A stretch of 64,000 bases of DNA, taken from the NCBI RefSeq assembly GCF_028369105.1, contig NZ_JAQNDO010000001.1, forward strand, positions 310,001-374,000, given 5' to 3'. The position numbers were made by a program, and so were the translations under genes. Below the pieces are notes generated by a model that was not told the origin of the DNA, made no database searches, and saw only the letters and a program-made list of their open reading frames with translations. Below are positions 43,285-56,383 of this stretch, piece after piece (positions within the stretch are counted from its first letter, which is position 1; every line of letters starts with the position of its first letter). The DNA comes from Polyangium mundeleinium. GTDB lineage: Bacteria; Myxococcota_A; Polyangia; Polyangiales; Polyangiaceae.

Positions 43285-44399
43285 GCGCGAAGCGGAAGCG
43301 GCGGTGGCCGTGGCTGCTCGCGCTCATCGTGATCGTCGCGCTCGGCGTCGTGATTTCGCAGCGCGGCGGCGCGGGAGCGGCTCCGCTCGACCCCGCGCTC
43401 GTCGTGACGGCGAAACGCTCGGAGTTGGTCCTCGAGGTGGTCGAGACGGGGAAGGTGGAGGCGCGCAACAAGGTCGAGCTCAAATCGAAGGTCCCGGGCC
43501 AGGTGGCCGAGGTCCTCGTGGACGAAGGCGCGCAGGTGAAAAAAGGAGACCTGCTCGTCGTCCTCGATCCGACGGATTATCAACGCGAGCTCGCCCGCGC
43601 CGAAGCCGAGCTCGCGAACGCGCAGGCGTCGGTAGCTTATGCCAAACTCGTCCTCGGCCGGAAAACCGCGGGTGTCGAGGGGGCCGTCGTCCCCGCGCAC
43701 GAGCTCGATGCGGCCCGGCACGACCTGGCCACGAAGGACATCTCCGTGCGGCAGGCGCGCGTCGCGGTGGACATCGCCCGGGATCGCCTTCGATACACGA
43801 AGATCGTCGCGCCGATGGCCGGCACGGTGATCCAGCGCGGAATCGAGCCGGGCGAGGTCGTCACGCCCGGCGTGCAAGCCACCTTCAATGGCGAGGCGCT
43901 GCTCGTCGTGGCGGACCTCTCGACGCTGGTCGTCAAAATCGAGGTGAATCAGATCGACGTGGCGAAGGTCCAGCTCGGGCAGGCCGCGACCCTGACGCTC
44001 GACGCGCTCCCCGGGAAAACCTACGAGGCGCGCGTGACGAAGATCGCGCCGGCGTCGACGCGCCCGCAGGGCAGGGACGTGGACGTGTTCCCGATCGAGG
44101 CCGAGCTCACCGCGGCTGACGCGCAAATCAAGCCGGGGATGTCCGCCGACGTGCGGATTCGTCTCGACGTACGCCGCGACGTCCTCACGCTGCCGATCGA
44201 GGCGGTCCGGGAGAGCGGCGGCAAGGCGCGCGTCACGCGCGTCCACGACGGCCCCGAGGGCCGACAAACGACGGAGGAGGTCGAGGTCGTCCTCGGCGCG
44301 CGCACCGATCGTGAGGTCGAGGTGGTGCGTGGGCTCGAGGAGGGGAACCGCGTTCTGCTCGAACCGGGGTCTGCCGCCGCAAACGAGACGCAGATGTGA
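43281..44399 (+). CDS. efflux periplasmic adaptor (MacA/HlyD-like)
   Basis: A 372-residue membrane-fusion protein. One N-terminal membrane segment (RWPWLLALIVIVALGVVISQ) precedes a lipoyl/barrel-sandwich half (ELKSKVPGQVAEVLVDEGAQ), a helical hairpin (LARAEAELANAQASVAYAKL), the second lipoyl half (RLRYTKIVAPMAGTVIQRGI) and beta-barrel parts. MacA-type adaptors join an inner-membrane MacB pump to an outer-membrane TolC channel. The start overlaps the ATPase gene (ATGA). The helical hairpin is compact compared with HlyD. No outer-membrane channel gene is in the cluster, so a TolC from elsewhere would be needed. Confidence 0.9.
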   Translation: MSAKRKRRWPWLLALIVIVALGVVISQRGGAGAAPLDPALVVTAKRSELVLEVVETGKVEARNKVELKSKVPGQVAEVLVDEGAQVKKGDLLVVLDPTDYQRELARAEAELANAQASVAYAKLVLGRKTAGVEGAVVPAHELDAARHDLATKDISVRQARVAVDIARDRLRYTKIVAPMAGTVIQRGIEPGEVVTPGVQATFNGEALLVVADLSTLVVKIEVNQIDVAKVQLGQAATLTLDALPGKTYEARVTKIAPASTRPQGRDVDVFPIEAELTAADAQIKPGMSADVRIRLDVRRDVLTLPIEAVRESGGKARVTRVHDGPEGRQTTEEVEVVLGARTDREVEVVRGLEEGNRVLLEPGSAAANETQM

Positions 44400-45622
44400 T
44401 GTGGACGAGTCACCTCGTGATCGCCGCCAAGGCGCTCGTGGCGCACAAGCTCCGCTCGCTCCTGACGGTCACGAGCATCATGATCGGCGCGTTCGCCATC
44501 GTCCTCATGTCGTCGCTCGCCGAGAGCGGGCTCCAGACGCTCAGCCGCGGCATCGAGGAGATCGGCGGCGCTCGGCTGCTCCTCTTCGTGCCCAAGGTGC
44601 CGGAGCGCGCCGCGCGCAAGCAGGGCATGTACACGCTCGGCTTCGAGCTGCGCGACAAGGCGCGCTACTTCGATCGGGTCCCGCACGTCGTCGAGACGGC
44701 GATGTACGCGTCGCTGGGCACGAAGGACATCCTCTCGGCGAAGGGGAAGCAGGAGCGCACGTCCCTCGTCGCCAGCGACGAAAGCTTCTTCGCGGCCTAC
44801 GGGATGCGCATCGGTCGAGGGCGCGCGTTCACCGAGGAGGAGAACAAGCGCCACGCGCGGGTCTGCGTCGTCGGCCACAAGCTCGCGGAAAAACTCTGGG
44901 ACGGTGATCCGCTCGGGCAAAACGTCACCATCGGCGTGCTGCGGTGCCGGGTCGTCGGCGTCCTCGCGAACAACGAGCGGTTCGGCGTCGGGTTCGGGTT
45001 CGATTGGGTCGACTTGCTCATCGCGCCGCTCGAGACCGTGGCGGAGCTCTTGCCGCGCACGCGGTTCGAAACGACGGTCGTCGCGAAGACCGACGACGCG
45101 ACGCAGAACGACGCGGTCAAGCGCATCGTCAACGCGCGCCTCGTCTCGCGCCATCGCGGCGTCGACGATTTCACGATCTACGACTTCAGCTCGATCATGG
45201 GGAAGTTCGAGATGATCTTCCTGATCATGGAGGCCGTCGTCGGCCTGATCGCCGGCGTCGCGCTCCTGATCGGCGGGATTGGCGTGATGAACATGATGCT
45301 CGTGAGCGTCTCGGAGCGCGTGCGCGAGATCGGGATCCGCAAGGCCCTCGGCGCGACGCCGCGCGACATCGGCGCGCAGTTCCTCGTCGAGGCCATGCTT
45401 CTCTCCGGCTTCGGGGGTCTGCTCGGCACGGCCGCAGGCGCGCTCGTCGCGCTGGTCGCGGCGCCGCTGATCGCATCGGCCATCCCGACCTGGGTCGGCT
45501 CCGTCTCGACCGGCGCGGCCACGGCCGCGCTGCTCGTTTCACTCGGCCTTGGTGTGGGTTTCGGCTGGTTGCCGGCGCGCCGCGCGGGCGGCCTCGATCC
45601 TGTCGTGGCGATGCGGCGATGA
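44399..45622 (+). CDS. MacB-like ABC permease, first of two
   Basis: A 407-residue FtsX-superfamily permease: a first membrane helix (LLTVTSIMIGAFAIVLMSSL), a large periplasmic MacB_PCD domain at about residues 45-270, then three helices with the permease signature (MNMMLVSVSERVREIGIRKA, LGATPRDIGAQFLVEAMLLS) and an ending ARRAGGLDPVVAMRR. The ATPase is separate (42550). The ATG at 44399 overlaps the adaptor stop (TGATG); a GTG one codon earlier is possible. The periplasmic domain contains several Lys/Arg-rich stretches. Together with the next gene it likely forms a heterodimeric pump. Confidence 0.9.
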   Translation: MWTSHLVIAAKALVAHKLRSLLTVTSIMIGAFAIVLMSSLAESGLQTLSRGIEEIGGARLLLFVPKVPERAARKQGMYTLGFELRDKARYFDRVPHVVETAMYASLGTKDILSAKGKQERTSLVASDESFFAAYGMRIGRGRAFTEEENKRHARVCVVGHKLAEKLWDGDPLGQNVTIGVLRCRVVGVLANNERFGVGFGFDWVDLLIAPLETVAELLPRTRFETTVVAKTDDATQNDAVKRIVNARLVSRHRGVDDFTIYDFSSIMGKFEMIFLIMEAVVGLIAGVALLIGGIGVMNMMLVSVSERVREIGIRKALGATPRDIGAQFLVEAMLLSGFGGLLGTAAGALVALVAAPLIASAIPTWVGSVSTGAATAALLVSLGLGVGFGWLPARRAGGLDPVVAMRR

Positions 45623-46869
45623 GGTTCTTCGATCTGCTCCGATCCGTGCGGTTCGTCGTCGGCGGGCGGCTGCGCGCCCTGCTCACGCTGCTCGGCGTGA
45701 TGATCGGATCAGGCTCCATCGTGGTCCTCGCCTCGCTCCTTCGAAGCGGGGAAGAAGCGCTGCTGCGCGCCAGCCAGGAGGCCACCGAGAGCGACCTCGT
45801 CCAGGTGCGTCGCGAAGAAGCGAACGCGCGAGACCGCAAGCGCACGCGGCGTGAGCTGTCACGTGACGATGCCCGCGCGCTCCGCGCGTCCGGCGGCATC
45901 CGCGGCTTCGAGGCGCAGAGCGAATCGACGAAGCGAACGGAGGCACACGCAGGCGACAAGAAGACGAGCATCACGCTCGTCAGCGCCACGCCAACCGCGC
46001 GTTCGCTCTATCGCCTCGAGCTCGCGCGAGGTCGTTTCTTCGTCGACGCGGACCTCGAACGTCGCGCGAGGGTGTGCATCCTCGGTCATGAGGTCTGGCA
46101 GAAGCTCTTCGGCGATCGGGGCTTCGCTGCGTTCGAAGCCGACGATCTCCCTCGGATCCTCGTCGAGGGGCACGCGTGGACGGTGATCGGCGTGCTCGTG
46201 AATCGTCCGATCTTCGGCTCGACGGACAGCACCGACATCTGGAACCGAAAGGTGCTCGTCCCCGAGACGACCTACGACGCGATCCTCTCGCCGAACCACG
46301 CCGTGAACCGCATCTACGTGCGACGAACGGACACGGCCGAGGTGACGACGCCGCTCTCCACGCTGCGGAGCATCGTCTCGTCGACGCTCCTGCGCAGGCA
46401 CCTCGGCGTGAAGAACTTCAAGGTCGAGGACGACGAGAGCAGCAGTCAGGATCGGCTCATCCTGAGCGTGGTGGAGCTCTTGCTCCTGAGCACGAGCCTC
46501 ATGGCTCTGCTCGTCGGCGGCATCAACATCATGAACATCATGCTCGTGACCGTGACGGAACGGACCCGCGAGATCGGCATCCGCCGCGCCGTCGGCGCTC
46601 CACGCCGCGCCATCCTGGCCCAGTTCCTCCTCGAGGCTGCGGCCGTCTCCTCGGTCGGCGGCGCGTTCGGCGTGCTCGGAGGCGTCGGCGTCTCGTGGCT
46701 CTTGGCCCAGGTGATGACGCAGGTGGTGGGCCCTTGGGACCACCACGTCGAGCCCTGGTCCATCGGCCTGGGCCTCGGCCTCGCGCTGGTAACGGGCGTG
46801 ATCTTCGGCTTCTACCCAGCCTGGCGCGCAGCGCGGCTCGACCCCATCGAGGCGCTCCGCACCGAGTAG
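45619..46869 (+). CDS. MacB-like ABC permease, second of two
   Basis: A 416-residue paralogue of the preceding permease with the same architecture: first helix (LLTLLGVMIGSGSIVVLASL), periplasmic domain, then MNIMLVTVTERTREIGIRRA, VGAPRRAILAQFLLEAAAVS and a final ARLDPIEALRTE. Its start overlaps the previous stop (ATGA, 45619-45622). Two different FtsX-type permeases with one ATPase and one adaptor suggest an asymmetric LolCDE- or MacB-like assembly rather than the MacB homodimer. It is the last gene of the operon; tRNA genes follow on the opposite strand. Confidence 0.9.
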   Translation: MRFFDLLRSVRFVVGGRLRALLTLLGVMIGSGSIVVLASLLRSGEEALLRASQEATESDLVQVRREEANARDRKRTRRELSRDDARALRASGGIRGFEAQSESTKRTEAHAGDKKTSITLVSATPTARSLYRLELARGRFFVDADLERRARVCILGHEVWQKLFGDRGFAAFEADDLPRILVEGHAWTVIGVLVNRPIFGSTDSTDIWNRKVLVPETTYDAILSPNHAVNRIYVRRTDTAEVTTPLSTLRSIVSSTLLRRHLGVKNFKVEDDESSSQDRLILSVVELLLLSTSLMALLVGGINIMNIMLVTVTERTREIGIRRAVGAPRRAILAQFLLEAAAVSSVGGAFGVLGGVGVSWLLAQVMTQVVGPWDHHVEPWSIGLGLGLALVTGVIFGFYPAWRAARLDPIEALRTE

Positions 46870-46911
46870 GCGCGGCGTGCGTCCGGACGCATCATCGAGC
46901 GCGATCTTGAT

Positions 46912-47001
<90 letters not shown>

Positions 47002-47070
47002 AAGCGCACGCGCGACAACGCGCCGGTAGCTTGGGGCCATCGGCGCGCGTCACGTTTACGCTGGTCTGTG

Positions 47071-47157
47071 CGGAGAGAGCGGGATTCGAACCCGCGGTAC
47101 CCGTGAGGGTACACCTGATTTCGAATCAGGCACCTTCGGCCTCTCGGTCACCTCTCC
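47071..47157 (-). tRNA. tRNA-Ser (anticodon CGA)
   Basis: An 87-base class II tRNA gene ending at the discriminator base; CCA is not encoded (CAC follows). The anticodon loop TTCGAAA gives anticodon CGA, decoding UCG. The last acceptor pair is G-U. It lies 69 bp from the GGA tRNA and shares its arms; a tandem duplication with anticodon change is plausible. Confidence 0.95.
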
Positions 47158-47231
47158 GCGGGCGAAGATGGCAAAAGGCGGCCGCCTGGTCAAGCATCGT
47201 CCGTCCTTGCCAACGAAGAAATATCCAGCGT

Positions 47232-49444
<2,213 letters not shown>

Positions 49445-49530
49445 CTACCTCGCGGAGGCGGCGGGTCTAGCGCGTGCCCGCCGCGAACGCCACGGATCCG
49501 GGGCATCGTTGTGTCGGTGCCCACGGCATA

Positions 49531-49559
49531 ACTGTAAATATTTGTAACAATTACGTAAA
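49531..49559 (-). promoter_or_regulatory. candidate guaB promoter in an A/T-rich island
   Basis: On the minus strand TTTACG (49554-49559), exactly 17 bases, then TACAGT (49531-49536). It lies in a 40-bp stretch (about 49527-49566) rich in A/T, in sharp contrast with the surrounding DNA; TTGTAACAA at the centre is a small palindrome. The island may also serve the divergent kinase gene. Confidence 0.5.
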
Positions 49560-49674
49560 TTTGGCAGCTCAGAGCGCCTGTTTTCAGCATGTCGGACGCC
49601 CGTTCGCGAGAGAAGGCGGGCGGCGCGGCGCGGCTATTGAAAGCGGAACACTGCACGCTTAGAAGGAAGATCCC

Positions 49675-51166
<1,492 letters not shown>

Positions 51167-51189
<23 letters not shown>

Positions 51190-52246
51190 GCCACGCGGTC
51201 CCGCTGCGCTGTCGTGCACAGAAGTCGCTCGCTCCCCGCGGACAATCCGCTCGGCGGGCGCTCGCCGTGCGCGCGTCGGATCCGTGCTCATCGCGTGCCT
51301 CGGAGCGTCGTTCGTCACCGCGCCGCCTCGCGCCGCGCAGGCGCAGAGCGCGTCGGTCCCCGATCCCGCGGCGGCGGCGCTCTTTCAGGCGGGCCGGGAT
51401 CTGCTCGATCGCGGCAACTGGAAGGACGGCTGCGCCAAGTTCGAGGCGAGCATGATCCTCTACCCCGCGGCGAGCACGCTGCTCAACATCGCGCGATGTT
51501 ACGAGCATGAAGGAAAGCTCGCGCTCGCGTGGTCGGCCTACCAGCGCGCGCTCGTCCTGAACCGCGAGACGCAAGGGGAGGAGCGCAAGCGCGCGCTCGA
51601 GGACGTGGCGCAGAAGGGGCTCACGAAGATCGAGCCGCGCCTGCCGCGCATCAAGATCGCCGTCAGCGGCGGCGCGCCCCCGGGGCTGCGCGTCACGCAC
51701 AACGGCAAGGACGTGCCCGTCGCGCTGCTCGGCACCGTGATCCCCGTGGATCTCGGCCAGCAGTCGATCAGCGCCGACGCGCCCGGCTACGAGCCGTTCG
51801 CGACGACCGTCGAGGTGGCCGAGGGCAAGGTCATCGACGTCGCGATCGCGCTGCGCACCGACGCGGAGGCTGCGGGAGGCCGTCGCATCCCGATCTGGGC
51901 GTGGGCCGCCGGGGGCGCGGGGATCGCGCTGCTCGCGGGCGCGGCCGCGTTCCGGATCGATCAGGCTTACATCGAGGGCAAGCAGTCGGGCATCTGCGAC
52001 GGCGACGTCCAGAAGAACTGCCCGCCGCTCACGTTTTACGACCCCGCGTCCGACAACACGCGCAAGAACCGGAGCAACGCCCTCTTCATCGGGCTCGGCA
52101 TCGGGGGCGTCGCGGCGCTCGGCGTCGCCGTCGTCGGCATCGTCACGGCGCCGTCGTCGAAGCCGCGCGTCGCGTCGGCCTCGGTCACGCCGTGGACCTG
52201 GGTGGAGCGGGAGGGCGCGGGGGTCGGGATCGGAGGTCGTTTCTGA
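51167..52246 (+). CDS. exported TPR/PEGA-like protein with two membrane segments
   Basis: A 359-residue protein overlapping the kinase gene by 23 bp; a GTG at 51179 is an alternative start. After a signal-like segment (VGSVLIACLGASFVTAPP) comes a TPR-like part (AALFQAGRDLLDRGNWKDGC, NIARCYEHEGKLALAWSAYQ) and a beta-domain like PEGA (RVTHNGKDVPVALLGTVIPV, then ISADAPGYEPFATTVEVAEG). Two hydrophobic segments follow (AWAAGGAGIALLAGAAA; ALFIGLGIGGVAALGVAVVG). The order kinase, TPR-PEGA protein, lipoprotein suggests an envelope-sensing unit, but the signal is unknown. Confidence 0.75.
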
Positions 52247-53733
52247 TGGACCGCACGGATCGCAGAGCTCTCCTCGCGCTGGCCCTCGGGCTCGCGGCGA
52301 TCGGCGCGCCTTCCTGCGCGGCCGAGGACGCCCAGCCGGGGACCCGGATCCCCAACACCACGACCGGCGGCGGCGGGCGCGAGGGCGGAGATCCTGTCTG
52401 GCAGAAGAGCTTCGGCCAAACGGCCGTCGACTCGTACCAGAGCGTCCACGACATGGCCGTCCTGCGCGACGAGGGCTTCCTCTTCGCCGTCGTGGATTTC
52501 GACGCTCAGCTCGAGATCCCGAACCTCGCAGGCACCCCGTACGTGACCACGGGGAAGCTCGACCTCGCCGTCGTGAAGATGTCCGTCGTCGAGGGCGACG
52601 CGGTGTGGGGCAAGCACATCGGCGATCCCGCCGAGCAGTACCGGACCACGGTGGCCGTCGACAAGGTCGGCAACGTCGTCCTCGCGGGCGGGTGGGAAGG
52701 GCCGTTCGCCGTCGACGGCGCCATGGCGGCCGCGTTCGGCGGGATCGACGCGTATGCGGTGAAGCTCGACGCGAACGGCGTGGCCCAGTGGGTCTACCGG
52801 GTCGGGGACGCGGAGACGCAGTTCGCGACCGACGTCGCGTTGGATCCGGAGGGGAACGTGATCGTGGTCGGCGTGGTGAGGGGGACCGTCGACTTTGGCG
52901 ACGGCGTCCCGAGCCCGCCGAACCCCGGCACGGACATCTTCGTCGTCAAGCTCGACCCTGCGGGCAAGCACCTCTGGCACCAGCGCGTCGGTAGGGCGGC
53001 GAGCGACGACCCGAAGAACCCGAGCGCGTCGGTCGAGGTCATGCCGAGCGGCGACATCGTCGTCGCGGGCAACCTGAACGAGACGCTCACGTTCTCGGGC
53101 TGCACGCTCCCGCAGTACGGCGGCTCCGATGCGTTCGTCGTGCGGCTCGCGCCGGACGGCTCCTGCGTGTTCGGAAAGACCTTCGGCCCGGCCGAGGATC
53201 AGCGCGCGTACGGCCTCGCGATCGGCCCGTCGAACGAGATCCTCGTGACGGGCGAGTTCGCGGGCACGTTCGACCTCGGCGGGGGCGCCACGCTGAAGAG
53301 CCGGGGCGGCACCGATCTCTTCGTGCTCGCGCTCGACGCCACGGGCCAGCACCTCTGGAGCCGCCGCTTCGGCTCATTCGGCAACCAGGTCGGCCGATCG
53401 ATCGCGGTCGCGCCGAGCGGCGAGATCGTGGTCGGCGGCGAGTACCGGGGCGTGCTCGAGTTCTACGATGAGGACGCGGTCGTCAACGTCCAGAGCGGCG
53501 GGTCGCCGGGCGACGTGTTCGTCCTGAAGCTCGACGCAGCAGGGCAGGTCTTGTGGGGGAAGGGCTTCGGCGCTGACGACGGGCAGGCCGCGACCACCGT
53601 CGGCGTCGACAGCAAGGAGCGGGTTTTTGTCGGCGGCTTGTTCGAGCGCTCTCTGTCGCTGTCCGCGGACGAGACGCTGATGAACAGCAGCACGTACAAC
53701 TCCGACGGCTTCGTCTTCGCGCTCTCGCCCTGA
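52246..53733 (+). CDS. SBBP-type beta-propeller repeat lipoprotein
   Basis: A 495-residue protein with a lipoprotein signal ending APSC. It is built of about seven repeats of the SBBP type, each about 50 residues: DAYAVKLDANGVAQWVYRVG, DIFVVKLDPAGKHLWHQRVG, DLFVLALDATGQHLWSRRFG, DVFVLKLDAAGQVLWGKGFG, with intervening VAPSGEIVVGGEYRGVLEF elements. It would form a surface beta-propeller. Its ATG overlaps the stop of the TPR/PEGA gene (TGATG), so it is the third gene of the kinase operon. Ligand unknown. Confidence 0.82.
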   Translation: MDRTDRRALLALALGLAAIGAPSCAAEDAQPGTRIPNTTTGGGGREGGDPVWQKSFGQTAVDSYQSVHDMAVLRDEGFLFAVVDFDAQLEIPNLAGTPYVTTGKLDLAVVKMSVVEGDAVWGKHIGDPAEQYRTTVAVDKVGNVVLAGGWEGPFAVDGAMAAAFGGIDAYAVKLDANGVAQWVYRVGDAETQFATDVALDPEGNVIVVGVVRGTVDFGDGVPSPPNPGTDIFVVKLDPAGKHLWHQRVGRAASDDPKNPSASVEVMPSGDIVVAGNLNETLTFSGCTLPQYGGSDAFVVRLAPDGSCVFGKTFGPAEDQRAYGLAIGPSNEILVTGEFAGTFDLGGGATLKSRGGTDLFVLALDATGQHLWSRRFGSFGNQVGRSIAVAPSGEIVVGGEYRGVLEFYDEDAVVNVQSGGSPGDVFVLKLDAAGQVLWGKGFGADDGQAATTVGVDSKERVFVGGLFERSLSLSADETLMNSSTYNSDGFVFALSP

Positions 53734-53739
53734 CGCGGG

Positions 53740-54789
53740 CTACGTTCGCTTCGCGGCGACGTGGATCTTCCCGGCCGGCCCGTCGTCGAGCCTGCCCACG
53801 ATCGCCCGCGCCGGCGTGCCTTGCGCTTCGAGCGCCGCGACGAGCGCATCCACGCGTGACGGCTCCACCGCGATGAGCAGCCCGCCCGAGGTCTGCGCGT
53901 CGGAGAGCACGAGCTCGGCGGGTTTGTCGATCCCGTCCTCGTAGCTCACATGATCCTTCAGGAAGCGCCAGTTCGCGTGTGTCCCGCCGGGCGCGATGCC
54001 TTCCTTCACGTAGGTCCACGCCTCCTCCACGACGGGCACCGCGTCGAGCCACACCGTCGCGCCGCATCCGCTCGCGGCCACCACGTTCCGCAGGTGCCCG
54101 AGCAGCCCGAAGCCCGTCACGTCCGTCGCCGCGTGCACGCCTACGGCCGTCATCGCCTCGCAGGCGTCGCGGTTCAGCGTCGACATCAGCCGGATCGCCT
54201 TCCCGATCGCGCCGCGCGTGTCCTTGTTCTGCTTCGCTGCCGTCGTCAGGATCCCGATCCCGAGCGGCTTCGTCAGCACGAGCAGATCGCCCGGACGACC
54301 TCCCGCGTTCGACACCACGCGATCCGGATGCACCACGCCCGTCACGGCCAGGCCGTAGATCGGCTCGTCCGTCTTGATCGTGTGGCCTCCAACGAGATCG
54401 ATCCCCGCCTCGCGCGCCTTCTCGGCCCCGCCGCGCAGGATCTCCGCGAGGATCGAGGCGTCGAGCGTGTCGTCGGGGAAGCCCACGAGGTTCAGCGCCG
54501 TCAGCGGCTTGCCGCCCATCGCGTACACGTCGCTGAGCGCGTTCGTCGCGGCGACCGCGCCGAAGTCGTACGGATCATCGACGACGGGCGTGAAGAAGTC
54601 CGTCGTCAGCACGAGCGCCGTGTCTGCGGAGAGCCGGTAGACGGCCGCGTCGTCCGCTGTGCTCGTCCCGATCATCACGTTGGGATCGGTGATCGGCGGC
54701 AGACCTCGGAGGAGCGGGAAGAGGTAGCCGGGCGGGTGTTTCGCTGCGCAGCCGGCGCGCTTGGCGACCTGGGTGAGCCGTACGGTCAT
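53740..54789 (-). CDS. selD: selenide, water dikinase
   Basis: A 349-residue enzyme making selenophosphate from selenide and ATP. The catalytic motif is Cys14-x-x-Lys17 (RAGCAAKHPPG), a Cys rather than selenocysteine form. Further blocks are DDAAVYRL, TTDFFTPVVDDPYDFGAVAA, NALSDVYAMGG, GGHTIKTDEPIYGLAVTG and ATDVTGFGLLGHL, ending with TSGGLLIAV. Selenophosphate feeds selenocysteine or selenouridine synthesis; no selA, selB, selC or mnmH is in the window. The stop is 6 bp from the convergent lipoprotein gene. The ABC1-kinase gene lies upstream on the same strand. Confidence 0.95.
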   Translation of the reverse strand: MTVRLTQVAKRAGCAAKHPPGYLFPLLRGLPPITDPNVMIGTSTADDAAVYRLSADTALVLTTDFFTPVVDDPYDFGAVAATNALSDVYAMGGKPLTALNLVGFPDDTLDASILAEILRGGAEKAREAGIDLVGGHTIKTDEPIYGLAVTGVVHPDRVVSNAGGRPGDLLVLTKPLGIGILTTAAKQNKDTRGAIGKAIRLMSTLNRDACEAMTAVGVHAATDVTGFGLLGHLRNVVAASGCGATVWLDAVPVVEEAWTYVKEGIAPGGTHANWRFLKDHVSYEDGIDKPAELVLSDAQTSGGLLIAVEPSRVDALVAALEAQGTPARAIVGRLDDGPAGKIHVAAKRT

Positions 54790-54807
54790 GGTTCGTCCCT
54801 CGACGCG

Positions 54808-56202
54808 CTACGCAGGAAGGGGGTGCACCCCGTCGCGGATCCAGCCCTCGCTGATGGTGCGGAACGACGCCTCCGTGCCGAGCCCGGCCATCACCGAGGC
54901 GAGGCCCCATTGCAGGCGGTTCACGAACGTGAAGTCCTGCGGCATCTTGGGCACGTGCGGGATGTTCGGGATCGCCTCGCCTTCCTTGAAGGCCAGGCTC
55001 TTGATGCCGCGCGCCAGGAACTGCACCGTCTCGCGTGATTTCTCCCGCGAGCAGACCCACGTGCCCTTCGTCGTGAGCGGCATCATGAGCTCCATCGTGT
55101 AGCTCCGGTAGAGATCCCAGGTCTCGTCGTTCGGGTCGTAGCCGAGCACCTCGATGCACGCGCGATCGAACTCGACCCAGTCCCCGTCGAGCGCGGCGCG
55201 CATGTACCGCTTCATGTCGTTCACGAGGTCGGGCGGCAGCATCTTCACGCAGCCGAAATCCAGGAACCAGACGCGCCCGTCGGGCAGGAAGCGGTAGTTG
55301 CCCGGGTGCGGGTCGGCGTAGAGCACGCCGTAGCGGAGCATCGACCGGAACGTGAAGCGCCAGATCGCCTCGCCGGCGCGGTTGCGCGCCTCCTGGCTGC
55401 CTTCCTTGCAGAAGTCGGCGTAGGGCGCGCCGTCGGCGAAGCTCGTGGTGATCACGCGCCTCGTCGTGAGCGAGTGGTGGACCTCGGGGATCAGGATGTC
55501 CGGCTCGTCCGTGTTGAGGCGGCGGAAGAGGTCGGCCATCTCGGCCTCGCGGCCGTAGTCGAGCTCGGCCAGGAAGACCTGCCGGATCTCGTCGAGCGTC
55601 TGCGTCGCGTTGAGCTTGCGCGAGAGCGGCTTGATCATCGTCTCGAGCAGCGAGATGCTCTTCAGGTCGTTCTCGATCGCCTTGTCGATCCCGGGGTATT
55701 GCACCTTCACGGCCACGCGCTCGCCCGACTTCGTGACGGCGCGGTGCACCTGACCGATGCTCGCGGCGGCGAACGGCTCGCGCTCCCACTTCGCGAAGAC
55801 CTCCTCGGGCGGCGCGCCGAGCTCGGTCTGGATCATCTGCGCGGCGGACTCGGCCGAGAGCGGCGGCGCCTTGTCCTGGAGCTTCTTCAGCGCGGCCTGG
55901 AATTTGTCCTCGTGGCCGGGCGGGGCGAGGCCGTCGATGTAGCTCGCCATCTGGCCGAGCTTCAGGGGCAGGCCCTTCATCTCGCCGAGCGTCTTCAGCA
56001 TCGCCTCGGCGGTCTTCTTGACCTCGGCGGCCATGCGCTCTTTCGCGGCGGCCTCCTCGTCCTCGGTGCGAGGGCTCTTCGAGAGCGCGCGTTTGGCGCC
56101 TTCGAGGGCGAAGGGGATCGAGCGCGGGGCGAGGCTCGCGAGTCTCGCGAGCCGGCCGAGCCGGGAGGTCGGCGGCTTGTCCTTGGGCTTGTCGTCGGCC
56201 AT
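54808..56202 (-). CDS. ABC1/UbiB (AarF) family atypical kinase
   Basis: A 464-residue protein. The diagnostic KxGQ motif is present (LPLKLGQMASYIDG), as are the Ala-rich loop (AAASIGQVHRAV), the catalytic Lys (VAVKVQYPG), ExD region (FLAELDYGREAEMA), DPHPGNY and the metal-binding LDFGCVKM. UbiB/ADCK proteins have ATPase activity and support ubiquinone or lipid metabolism. There are no C-terminal membrane helices of the UbiB type. The ATG at 56202 (MADDKPKDKPP) is chosen; another at 56259 adds 19 residues. It is upstream of selD by 18 bp and may be co-transcribed with it. Confidence 0.9.
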   Translation of the reverse strand: MADDKPKDKPPTSRLGRLARLASLAPRSIPFALEGAKRALSKSPRTEDEEAAAKERMAAEVKKTAEAMLKTLGEMKGLPLKLGQMASYIDGLAPPGHEDKFQAALKKLQDKAPPLSAESAAQMIQTELGAPPEEVFAKWEREPFAAASIGQVHRAVTKSGERVAVKVQYPGIDKAIENDLKSISLLETMIKPLSRKLNATQTLDEIRQVFLAELDYGREAEMADLFRRLNTDEPDILIPEVHHSLTTRRVITTSFADGAPYADFCKEGSQEARNRAGEAIWRFTFRSMLRYGVLYADPHPGNYRFLPDGRVWFLDFGCVKMLPPDLVNDMKRYMRAALDGDWVEFDRACIEVLGYDPNDETWDLYRSYTMELMMPLTTKGTWVCSREKSRETVQFLARGIKSLAFKEGEAIPNIPHVPKMPQDFTFVNRLQWGLASVMAGLGTEASFRTISEGWIRDGVHPLPA

Positions 56203-56383
56203 GCGGGGGCGCGGCGCCTTGGGGGCCGCAAGGGTTACTTGGGCTTGGTCGACCAGCATCGTCAAGGGAGATGGCTGCTTGCGCCGAGGAAATCGTGCCG
56301 TAGACGATCCTCGCCCCGCCGCGCTACCGTCGCGCCTGCCATGCGTGGGCGCGCATGAACGCGCCTGCGACGAGGAGTTCCCG

